From [Phialemoniopsis] sp. UDSM-2020 (lineage: Eukaryota; Ascomycota; Sordariomycetes; Thyridiales; Thyridiaceae): a stretch of 64,000 nt of DNA. The stretch is from positions 549,501 to 613,500 of the forward strand of contig JAEILZ010000009.1 of NCBI GenBank assembly GCA_018873225.1, read 5' to 3'. The notes beneath the pieces were generated by a model. The model was not told the origin of the DNA. It saw only the letters and a list, made by a program, of their open reading frames with translations, and searched no databases. The translations under genes were made by a program, and so were the position numbers. Positions 1 to 10,371 of the stretch are shown here, piece after piece (the stretch's first letter is position 1; every line of letters starts with the position of its first letter).

Positions 1-680
1 CGCAAACTCTGGGCTATCCCATTTCGTCTCCAGTGTGACAGGGAGCGCGTTCAGAGCATATGGGAACTGAAGAGCAGTATCAGCGATCTCAACTCGGCAA
101 AACGGCCGTCATGCTCGATGACATAGACATGTTTCATCGCAATGGGAAGCCAGATGCGGAGTCTCGTGCGGAGAGGGGAAGGCCCTTCTGCTTCAGAGAT
201 ATTACTCAACCATCCCTTCCCGTCAACGTGACATAAGGAGTGTGGCAGGAGCCATATTGCAACCACACAACTCAGTGTCAGCGCCAAAGACCCAATCCTG
301 TGCTTGGATCGGACACCAGAATATCACGTCTACACACCGAGACGGGGGAACAAGCCAACGGAAACAGAACGAGAAAGATCTGCCTTACAAGAACGTCCTT
401 GACGAATGATATCGGGCAGACAGTACCCTCTAACGAGAGAAAGCTCACATTAGCCAAATCGTCCGGGCTAATGCAACAAGGGCACTAAATGCAAGCTGCT
501 CAACCTGGTGATTGATAGCTCCAAAACAAGAGGGACCAAAGGAAACGACGAGAAACAGAGAGAGAAGGGCTGATGCAGCAAAAGCTAGGACAGCTGGAAA
601 AAGGGGGCGATCTTTCCGCTGGCCTTACCAATGTCGAGCATGACCACCTTGATGGTGGATAGAGCGGATGAAGCGGCCAT
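1..680 (-). CDS. UTR4: Enolase-phosphatase E1 (methionine salvage), 5' part, cut by the left edge
   Basis: This is the N-terminal part of the HAD-family enolase-phosphatase E1. In the methionine salvage pathway it converts 2,3-diketo-5-methylthiopentyl-1-phosphate to the acireductone. Three exons fit in frame: 629-680, 389-429 and 1-66, with introns 430-628 and 67-388 that have GTAAGG donors and TTAG/CAG acceptors. The splice joins give the family start: a short leader, then VVMLDIEGTVCPISFVKDVL and FPYALNALP. The first Asp of the HAD motif (DIEGT, where D-x-D is replaced by D-x-E) is visible. The remaining catalytic motifs lie beyond the window. Introns of 199 and 322 nt are long for this locus. 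The family match is strong because three separate exons assemble into one conserved block. The small 41-nt exon makes this gene easy to miss. Confidence 0.85.
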
Positions 681-3600
681 GGTCCGGAGGCGGGCACGGA
701 CAGCGGCAACCGTGCTGTTGTGCTCGCTTCAGACCCGAGAGTGATAGAGGATGAATGTGACGGGTCACGGAAGCTCTCCGTCTGGGTGGGTGGGTGAGTC
801 TCTCGGACGAATAGGGGACTGGGATGCTAGTCCGGAAGGGCCAAGCTGGTGTTTTTTCTCACAATCGAGATTGCGATTGAGGGCGGTGAAGCAATCGCAA
901 CCACGTTGGATCCGAGAAATGGCCGTCCGCCCAGGAAGGAGGTGGATCGTGAGCTGAAAAAGACCGACAAAAAAAAAGAAAATTTTTCTTCAGACTGTTT
1001 CCTGTATGGATATGGAAAAGCTTACTGCATGCCCCGGATTCGTGTGAAGCAGGCTCTTGCTGCTCCTTGGCGAACTTGCAGGTGGGTTTTTTTCGATCAA
1101 AAGAGAAGTGCGTGGGTTAGGTATGCTTCGAGATTGGGTTGGGTTTGGAGGGTTTGTAGCGAAAGAGAGTAGCGGTCAAGCGGTCAAGAACGGCCGCCTT
1201 GCCGGAAGCAGAAGCTGGAGCATTCGCCAGGCTCGGGATCGGTGGACCTGGTGGGAACTCCGGAGTGCCATTGCAGCAGCTTCAAGGTTCAGCCTGCCAG
1301 GGAAAGGATGTCGGCAGATTTTTGCCAGGATCAGGATATCAAAGCTTGTAAAATTTTTAACAAATCGAGCTTGTATGTACGAAGCTCCAGCTTGCTGGTT
1401 TTGCCATGCAAGTACGATTACCAGTAACGTTAGATGGGCCATGCGTGTAGCAAGATTCGGGCGCATCATCATCCATGTCGCAAAACGCCATAGTTTCCTG
1501 GATAGCTTGTCAGACCTTGCTGCTTTCTGGGTAACTACGAGGTCCAGACTGCGCTGGACCTTTGATGGCGCTGCCGATCTGCCCTGCGTCTTGGCCTGCT
1601 GGCTGGGTTGTTCACGGGCTTGATAGGCCACTATGTTAGGCCTCTCTCTCGCAGGCCGTAGGCGCACGCGCGCGCAAGCTCACTGGTCGAAAGAAGCTCG
1701 TTCCCATCTGGAACCTGTCAAGACTTGACAACAGACAGCATGTCTTGTCTGGACAGCTCGAGCTCCTGTCTTGACCAACACCAAAAGTGCCCACTTGGGT
1801 GCAGCTTGTGTGGAAACACAGATGGCCACCCCCAGCCTCTCTCCTTGTCGTGCGTGCCCTCTCCTTCGTCCTGCAGCTGCAGCCCTTATGCAGGTCTAAA
1901 TGAAGACGAGGATTTTGGGCCCGCCTGTAGCGGCAAAATGGGTTGCAGTTCATGCATCACCGAGACAAAGCAGCAGCCAGCCGGCCGAGCGCCGTCGCCC
2001 TTGCCAACCAGGGCAACCTTGTCAGGCGGTTTCGACTTTTTCGCTGTAAGTCGTGTCACGGGAGACGCGTCTTGCCTCCCAAGATGGATGGCGAAAATGG
2101 AAAAAAGAAAAGAATTGAAGCCAGCAAGGGTCTGCTGACCGACCATGGCAACAAGCAGCTATCACAAAGAAGGCGGCTCGTCGCCTGGACCAACCTGTAC
2201 CAGTGATCTGACCTGGGACCGTGATTGGCCTGAGACCTAGTTGCGCATTGAGGATCGGAAGGAAAACAGGTGGTTGAGCCCGTCGGTGGCGAGTCGGTAG
2301 CTATGCAGGGCCGCTCATCACACGGCACCCCGTTGCTCAATCGACCGGTTTCTTGCACGATGCGGCATGGAGGCTCGACAGACGAGCGCCCCGGATCCGG
2401 CCACGGGCATGCTTCTGCCACGAACCTGACCCAGTATTTGCCATTCCTCTCGATCCTGCCATTGCCATTGGAAGCAGTTCGAGCACAACAGGTATGGAGA
2501 TCTGACAAGAGACTGCCTATCTACCGTGTTTCTCTTTCGGTCTCTCCATATCTCTGATACACACCACCCATCCAGGAGTGACCACGAAGGGAATGCATGC
2601 ATTAGATCCACCCATGAAGCACGATATCGGTAGTCTAACGCACGACGGCCCAGCACGCCCACCAAGGACAGAAGAAAGCTCGCCCCCCTTCCTTCGTGGA
2701 GCATGAAACCAACCATCCCGTTTCAAGCAATTTATTTGTTTGGACGGAAGGGTTTGCGACTCGCAAAAATAAAGAGAGAGAGATGACAGAGAGACACGCG
2801 CCAGCGCGCCGCCCCTGTCATAGGCCAGCTAATTGCAATGTCGCAGTGCAGTGCCGGGCAGCATGCCACGCCCGCCCCACGGCATTGATGGGCGGAGAGG
2901 AACGACGTCAACAGCAATCAATAATGCTCCCTTTGCAGTGAGTGGCCTTGACCGCTCCCTTCTGTTACTTTCGCACCTTGGGAAAGGTCCGCTATTTGCA
3001 TCGTAGATCGCCATTATTGGAAGCAGGCTTAGCAGGTCGGTATGATGACGACCCAATATCAAACCCAACAAAATAACATTATCCACCGGGACCCGTTCTT
3101 GCCATCCCAAGGGTCCTGCGGGCAGAGAATTGAATTGATTTATCTGGTGCGAAACAATTCCGCATAGGTGCTCCGACGATCTGGCACTGCCGTCTGCTCG
3201 CCAGCACCAGGTCGAGTAGCGAGGGAGAGCGAGATCATCGCATGGTTTGATTCGAAACCGAGCCATCCCTCTTCAGGCAGATTGGGGGGATGCGCCCATC
3301 GTTTCCCTTGCTGCGGTTCAATGCCAACAGAGGGAACACGAAACACACCAGAGCACACGAATGTTGCTGGCCTAGGTAGCCCGCCCACGTTTCGTACGTG
3401 CACGAGGTACCCTGAAGGATAACGGCGCTTGGGTCACACGACAGCCACAGGGTGGCCTGTTTCCCTCCAAGCTGCAGTTTGCGCACAGTAGGCGGACACC
3501 GGGACTGGCATGCTCGGGTGAATTGGTGCACCACAGCTTTCCGGGATGGTGCCATTTGTCGCGAGACCTCGACAGAGGCTACCACCCCCCGGGGCGATCT

Positions 3601-5500
3601 CCGCTGTGTATTTCACATCACGAGTGCACGATGCGCAAGGCCAAGAGGGGAGTCGGGATCGGTGCCACGGCAGAAGCGCCATTGGCAAAAGCGGTCCTGG
3701 AGCAAAGAACTAGTGGACGAGAGTGTCTCCAAGCGGGACGACGAAGGGAGCTTGCAACTGCACGGGAGGTACAGACACAGATCAACCACCCTTGCATCTG
3801 CCCTCGTTGGACAGCGGTTGAAGTCAGCGTTATCGCGCGCGCGCGGGTACATATCTCCTGGCGTCTGCTGCGGGTGCAGTGTGTGGTGGACTGCCAAAGA
3901 TAGGGTAGGCCGTAGCTCTTGGACCAGAAAGTGTGGGGAAGACAGAGAGGTTGTGGCCATCTCATCCCCCCATTCCAGCCCATCCCCGTCCGGTCTGAGT
4001 TCACAGCGTTCTATTCTTGTAAGCTCAAGCCACCCAACCCTCTCGGAGAGGCCACGCAAGATGATAGGCGTACAGTAGCAATTGAGGGCATCCACGTTGC
4101 CTCCTGGGGCCTATGTCAAAAACTCAATCCAGTTGCTGGCTGTTTCAAAACAAAAGCCCGATATGCGTCCATGAATAGATAAGCTGCCCATGATGCACCT
4201 CAAACCAGCTTATGCCCGACTGTGAGCACGTATCAGTGATAGCTACTCCGTACCTGCCATTGCTTTTAGCGGTCAACCACTTCCCATACAGTAGCGCTCC
4301 GCCTTGACAAGAGACTTGCAAGGGTGCAGAAACACCAGCGAATGCAGGACGACAGGAGTGCATGAGCGTGCCCCGTGTCTGTCCAATGGGCAGCTCGGGA
4401 GCCACGCCTGGCAGGCCAGGGCAGACAGAAGTCGATGGAAGCGATTGACCAGCTCGGCGCGGGCCCATTGGTCAGCCTGGAGCTCCCTCGTCACTCTGAC
4501 TGGGCATGGCCAGAAGGGTGTGGGTGGGGATCTCCAAGACCAAAACAGGACCAAGTCCAAGGCAATAACGTGTCTGCAACAGGACGAGCACGCGATACCT
4601 CCAGGGTGCGACAGGCCTCATAGAGCGCTACTTGGACGATCGGCCAGTGGGCTCTCTTGGTCTACCCTTGCCGGGGGTCACTCTGACCGCATGAAGCTTG
4701 GGGACGTGTACTTTTGGCAGAGGTAATGGCGGTGTAGAAGTGGCCCCGGCTGGATCCGTCGACATTAATCAAACTTCGGCAGTGATGTGTACACCGTGTC
4801 CCTGATTATGCATTCCTACATGGATGATAGCGCCTTTGGGGTCTGGCCTTTCGCAAGCTCGTAGCTTTGGTGGCTCGCAAGCGTCGAGAGTCAGGCAAGT
4901 CAAAGGATGAGACCTGGGGCAGCCCATCGTCGACGCTTGGTGCAGCGCCTCGAGCCAATCGAGGCGCTGTTGCGCCGTGGCACCTTGGCCTTGGTGGCCA
5001 CTACGTAACAGCTGGGCGGCCAACAAGCCAGTCTTGCCAGTGCACACCCCATTGAGCCATTACGACCCCAAGCCGTTTGAGCGAAACCTTGTTGCCAGGG
5101 ACGGCACCGTTGTCGAGATACTCGTCGGGCTCACCGTCTCCTGCGCGAGTCGTTGCGTACCTCGTTATCAAACCGTAGACATATCAAGGAAGAGGGGGTG
5201 TGGAGCCACAGCCCGAGCTTCGAGGCCGTTCGTGTGTGTGTGTCTCTCTCTGGGGGAGCGAGATTAGATGATTCGTTCGTCATTGGCAGTCAACAAACAA
5301 AGCCGCCAGGTCAGAGAAAGACAAGTTGACAAGATGGTGGAAGCCCCCCGGTCGGGTCAGTGCCGACATGCATCGCCCACACTGTCTCCGCTGCCGGCCT
5401 CGCCACCCGCCAGCCCAGTGCATTTCACGTCCAGACTTGCCAGACATGAGAGAGTCTCGCCCAGCACTAGGCAGACCAGCCTTTACCTCATTTGATTCCA
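681..5500. other. Gene-poor intergenic DNA
   Basis: I find no supported gene in this 4.8 kb. Open frames occur on both strands, but none exceeds about 210 codons, none resembles a family I know, and no splice series joins them into a conserved block. It contains an alternating CG run at 3834-3845 and a CCTAGGTAG motif at 3371-3379 of the kind scattered through other intergenic stretches here. It holds the promoter of the E1 gene on its left and perhaps distal control sequence of the kinase gene on its right. Confidence 0.5.
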
Positions 5501-7373
5501 TTCATGTCCCCCATGATCCAGCAGCCCACTGCCTCTGGCCACTAAGCCCACCTTTTCCTCTTGACTCCTGCACCCTCTGGTGACCCCGGTCAGTCCGGTA
5601 CTGTACCAGGTGTAGGTACCTACGTACCTCCATCCCAACACAATCCGTCAGTTTTAGTCACTGTGAATGCTGCTGCTTCCCTTCCCTTCTGTTCCAAGGC
5701 CTGCTGGTATCTTCCAACCAGGACGACAGTGACAGGGGACCTTGGACCACCTCCACCTCTTCTTACCAACCCACTGTGTCGTCGTCAACCTGCACTGCTA
5801 GTGACCTCTCTGCCTCCCTACCAAGTGCCTGCCCATACTGTCCCTACGTACTGTACCTGCCTTCACTTACCCACCCTGTTGCCCTTCCCTCCACCGCTTC
5901 TCTTGTTCCCTCGTCCCCCTCGCTCTTCTTCAACACGCCCTCTCTCCCTATCACGCCTGTTTAATCTCCATCCGATCCGTCCTTTACTTCCCTCTTCTCT
6001 TCTCTTCCTCTTCCCCTACCTACCCTTACCCTCGTCGACTTCTTCAAATAGACAGCACCGGTCCCATTGCTTTCGAAACGTTTGCTCGTAATCCTCTTCG
6101 GAGAGAGACCTTGCTCTTGTGTTCGCCGCTTTGAATTGGCCTCTGCCTGCGAGATCCGTCTATTTCGCCTTATCTCATCCCGACCGCCCACTCTCGCAAT
6201 CACCACCGCCACCAGTCGAGTCGAGTCTAGTACTACCAAAACACCAATCAACTCTCGCCGACTTTGCATTCCAGAGCCTTTTCCACGGCAACGCTCAAGA
6301 CACATTCCTCGGGAAGCTGGTATTTCGGACGGACTGTCCCTAATTCGCTTGTACTGCACTCCTCATCTTGGACCAAAGCGCTCCGCTATTGTTAGACCAA
6401 GTCATCCGCTGAACAAGGGGGCCGAAGAGTCATCTCTTCAACCTACCTGTTCCCTCAACCCACCTCTTCTCTCCGCATGTCCACAAAGACGACCACCACA
6501 CTTCGACTGCCGCAATAGCTATATCTGACAACCTGCTCGTCATTTATCTTTTTTTGCTGGCCTGGTCTCACATCACCTCTTTCTCTGGGCTCTTTCAGTC
6601 GTCTGCCTTTGTGTAGTGTGCCTCGTGTGTACGTCACTGGCTTTGTCGATTGTTAGTCACCCTCAGCATCCCACGATAATCCGATACTCTTTCTCGTCTC
6701 CTCGAACCTCGTCTCCTCCCGGTCGACGTTGCTTTTCTCGCCGGCCATCATCCTCTTGAAGCGGTGCTCTCAGGACTTGTCCTTCCTGCTCCCCTTCAGC
6801 CAACCAAACCTCAGCTCTTCAAGGTCTCTGATCCTCGCCAGAGGTTCACGCACTTGACGAACCAACCTACAACGTTCTTTACCATCGTACCGATGTCATC
6901 ATAACGACTTTTCCTTGCGTTTCTTCTTCAGGACCTTTGCGTCCGGTCTTTGACGATTCCTTCCAACCATCTCTTTTGTTCCGACAAGCCGAAAATACCC
7001 ATCCATGAGCCACTGACACTGCACGACTTGGAGTTTACTCTTGTTTTCCCGCGACCTTTTTAACGACTGTATATCCTCTCACTCCTCTTTGCTACTCTCG
7101 AACACACACGCGACTCTTGCATCCATCGTCTTCCGCAAATCATCCTCACAGCTGCAGACATTGGCATTTCTTCGACTCTACTGCTTCCTTGTACACATTT
7201 CAGAATACCAAAAAAAGACGACTACGGGGAGGGTTTTCTCTTTTTCGCAATAGACACGTTCAGAGGGTCACTGGAAAAGCTCACTGCAACTGTATCACCA
7301 ACCGACGCCGATCTCTCAACCGATCAAACAACAATTTGCTAATCTCGCTCTTCACGAGTCCCCTTCACAAACA
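5500..7373 (+). promoter_or_regulatory. Promoter and long pyrimidine-rich leader of the Ksp1/Ran1-like kinase, with short upstream ORFs
   Basis: The + strand is strongly C/T-rich for about 1.8 kb before the kinase start, as in fungal promoters and 5' untranslated regions. No conserved coding frame is present. If transcribed, the leader carries very short upstream ORFs: ATG at 6477 (13 codons plus stop), ATG at 6894 (three codons plus stop, M-S-S) and ATG at 7005 (three codons plus stop, M-S-H). From 7017 to the kinase ATG at 7374 there is no further ATG. The transcript start is unknown, so which uORFs are in the mRNA is an inference. Confidence 0.45.
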
Positions 7374-9383
7374 ATGGAATGCCTTCGAGAGCAGTTCAAC
7401 GACGGGGTCGTCCTCAACGGCCGGTACCAGACAATCGCTCCTCTCAACCATGGTTCTTTTGGCATGGTCTTCATGGCGAGAGATCTTCAGACCACTGATA
7501 CTGTTGCCATCAAGTGCCTGACCAAGAAGTCGGCCGCCAACGACGTTGGCCTCGACTTTGCCATTGATGACAAGTCAGAGGAGCTGGTTCTTCACAGCCG
7601 TCTGGGCAAGCACCCCAACATTGTCAATCTCATCGATTCCTTCGAGACGGACGCCCATGTGTACCTCGTCATCGAGTTCTGCCCCCGCGGTGACCTTTAC
7701 GAGGCCATCCGTCATGGGCACGGTCCTCTTGAAACCGAGCATGTCCGCCGTTTCATGCTCGAGTTGGTCGATGCTGTTGCCTACGTCCACGCCAAGGGCA
7801 TCTACCACCGCGACATCAAGCCCGAGAACATCTTCCTGACCCAGTCAGGCTCGATGAAGCTTGGAGATTTTGGTCTGGCCACCACCGAGAAGTGGACTTT
7901 CGAGACCACTGTCGGCAGTGACCGGTATATGTCGCCCGAGCAGTACGATTCGGCGGGTGCTGGGTACTCTCCTGGCCAGGCTGACATCTGGGCCATCGGC
8001 GTCTGCCTACTCAACATTCTCTTCTCCCGCAACCCTTTCACCACCCCGACCGAGGCTGACCCTCTCTTCCTCGACTTCTCCCGGGATAAGCAATCTCTTT
8101 TCGACGTCTTCCCTTCCATGTCTCAGGACACCTACGAGGTCATTGTGGAGTGCATGAACCTCGACCCGACCAAGCGTTCTCTCGTCGGAGCTCGCCGAGC
8201 TCTGAACCGAGTCGTGAGCTTCACCACCTCGGACGAGGCCCTCGATGACTTCTGCTCAACCGACCGCCACACCATCGCGTCGGCCCACCGCGAGCCTCTG
8301 CGCACTCCGTCTCTGCAGAGCCCTCAGGTCGACACTGGTGCCTTCCCTTGGGCCAAGGCTCTGCAGACGAGTCCTCCTCAGGCAGTTCGTCAGCTCTCGA
8401 TCATTCCGGACAACGAGAGCTACTCTGAGGACCTGTTCCCCAAGTCGGAGCAGAGTGCAGACTGGTTCTCCGCCACTGAGCAGACCCCACTGTCTTCGCT
8501 CGTTGACTCTAGCCTGGCGGGCTCGATGCAGTCTCTGAACATTGCTCGACCCAAAGTTCAGCGGGCCTTCGCCAAGGTTTCTCCCATGGCTGGCTCTCTA
8601 CCCATCACCATGTCCAAGCCTCGCAACCAGTCGGCCATGTCGCTCGTCTTCGGTCGCAAGGATACCGTGTCTAAGAGCTGGAGCGACATGTGGGACGAGG
8701 ATGTCGAGGAGGAGGAGCATGCCAAGCAGCTGCAAGAGCTCAAGGAGGAGATGAACTCGAGGACCTGGAGCCACGACAGCAAGGTCGACGAGGAGGAGGA
8801 GGACAACACGCCACGACAAGGACTGTCTCCTGCCCCTGGGACTTCGGCCATCAACATTCCCAAGACGGAGGTGCCATTGATCGAGCAGGCCATCTCGAAC
8901 AACATCGACGATGACTTGGTTGCCGATGGCTTCTTCTTCCAAGATGCGCTGCCCGAGACCCCTCAGAAGCAGGAACAGCCACGTTACTCGCCTCCCTCGA
9001 AGCGATCGGGCGCTGACAAGTGGGCAGAGCTCGGCCAGAAGCGCCGTGCCTTTGTCGACTCGTCGCCTGCCATCCCGAAGACCCCGGAGGTGACTCTTAG
9101 GACTGGACGCCCCATCGGATCTTCTTTGAGTTCGGGTTTCAAGTCGATGGGCTTTGGGGTCTGGGATCACCATGGCTCCATCACGCCTTCGCACACCCCT
9201 CACAACAACTATTCCATCTTCGGCAACCCGGGTGCCAATAACTACAAATGGAGCGCGAGCAAGGATCGCGGCAAGGATTGCCCCTGGAATAAAGGGCGGG
9301 AATTGAACTGGCGCCGCGAGAAACGTCATGATTTCTTGGGCGATATTGAGTGGGTTGGTGGCTGGCAGGAAGCTCATTCATGA
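7374..9383 (+). CDS. Serine/threonine protein kinase, Ksp1/Ran1(Pat1) type
   Basis: An intronless 669-residue kinase. The N-terminal catalytic domain spans about residues 17-285: glycine loop HGSFG (26-30), VAIK lysine 47, catalytic loop HRDIKPEN with Asp147, DFG at 165-167 and the APE-region equivalent MSPEQY. All catalytic residues are present, so it should be active. The C-terminal half is low-complexity and acidic (EDVEEEE near residue 440) with several Ser/Thr-Pro sites. It ends with a Trp/Lys/Arg-rich tail typical of the fungal Ksp1/Ran1 group. Yeast Ksp1 acts in nutrient (TOR/PKA) signalling and filamentous growth, and fission yeast Ran1/Pat1 represses meiosis; a nutrient or developmental role here is inferred from family. 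The start is the first ATG after an ATG-free 350 nt and begins the conserved N-terminus. The exact orthologue is not settled. Confidence 0.85.
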   Translation: MECLREQFNDGVVLNGRYQTIAPLNHGSFGMVFMARDLQTTDTVAIKCLTKKSAANDVGLDFAIDDKSEELVLHSRLGKHPNIVNLIDSFETDAHVYLVIEFCPRGDLYEAIRHGHGPLETEHVRRFMLELVDAVAYVHAKGIYHRDIKPENIFLTQSGSMKLGDFGLATTEKWTFETTVGSDRYMSPEQYDSAGAGYSPGQADIWAIGVCLLNILFSRNPFTTPTEADPLFLDFSRDKQSLFDVFPSMSQDTYEVIVECMNLDPTKRSLVGARRALNRVVSFTTSDEALDDFCSTDRHTIASAHREPLRTPSLQSPQVDTGAFPWAKALQTSPPQAVRQLSIIPDNESYSEDLFPKSEQSADWFSATEQTPLSSLVDSSLAGSMQSLNIARPKVQRAFAKVSPMAGSLPITMSKPRNQSAMSLVFGRKDTVSKSWSDMWDEDVEEEEHAKQLQELKEEMNSRTWSHDSKVDEEEEDNTPRQGLSPAPGTSAINIPKTEVPLIEQAISNNIDDDLVADGFFFQDALPETPQKQEQPRYSPPSKRSGADKWAELGQKRRAFVDSSPAIPKTPEVTLRTGRPIGSSLSSGFKSMGFGVWDHHGSITPSHTPHNNYSIFGNPGANNYKWSASKDRGKDCPWNKGRELNWRREKRHDFLGDIEWVGGWQEAHS

Positions 9384-10371
9384 GTTTGTTTCTGACCAGC
9401 GTACCACTTGTGGTTGGACTATCATTCCATTTCCTCTCGCGAGGATAGGTGCTGCTGACTTGGGTCTCTTTTTCCGCATTTTGTCTTCTTCTCCCACAGC
9501 CTTTACCGTGGTTTGCCGTGGCGGATATTGCCCCCCTTTTTCTTCCTTGTGTAGGGTTTTGTGTTATGATGTTGGCGGCCGTTGTGTCCTCCGAAGACTG
9601 TCACCCCTTTTTCCTTTTCAACTATGTTGCATGACATGAGGAACGAGGCAAACCGGCAGGAGATATTTTTTTTTTTTTGGTTTCAACCTTGGAATGGTTG
9701 GTGTTTCACGGCAAACCCGGAAGTCAGCAGACCTACTTGATGGACTTGATTTAGATCAACTCGCTCTCTGTGTATTAGATAGTCTATTTCTAGAATAGTG
9801 TCACAATACCAGAAGTTACCCACTCACAAAACATACATGCTCAATCTTTGGTTTTGTGGTCATGCTCGGGCCAGAATGTGTACACACACAGACTAACCTT
9901 AAGTTGAACCTTGGCTTGAGCCTATGGGCCTCGATGAACGTCAGACATCAACCAAGCATGGAATAGAGTCACAGTGCGGACCACCTCATAGCCATTGGGT
10001 AGAAAGTAGCAAGGATAATCATCTGAGGTATGCATAGAGACGGTCTTGTCACAACGATACATTGCCCATAAGAAACTCCAATGCTCAAAAACTCCCACGT
10101 CTATGATGCAATCGTAAATGCCAGTAACTTAGGTCGCCCGCCTGGCACGAAGATAAAAAAATCACACGAGATCATTAATGCCGCCGAGATGGAGGATGCC
10201 GTCCCCAGAGAAACTTGCTCAGACCAGAGATGGTTGCCACCGAGACTATGAGAGATGCAGGAGAAAGAGAAAGACGTTGACTCCGTCGTAAGCTGTCGTG
10301 GATCTTGGCCCTCCCCGAGTATCACCCCAAAAGAAAAGAGGATCATGGGACGTTCCGTATACGGATACGCC
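9384..10371. other. Intergenic, 3' ends of convergent genes
   Basis: This stretch lies between the stops of the kinase (+) and the transporter (-). It holds their 3' untranslated regions and a T10 run near 9667-9678. No gene is recognisable. Confidence 0.5.

Noticed and set aside
1..126. Plus-strand frame that looked like the C-terminus of a gene at the left edge
   Set aside because: The minus strand of the same bases gives the conserved FPYALNALP block of enolase-phosphatase E1, joined in phase with two further exons.
1176..1667. 163-codon minus-strand frame (and the 188-codon + frame over it)
   Set aside because: Overlapping frames on both strands with biased composition and no recognisable motif.
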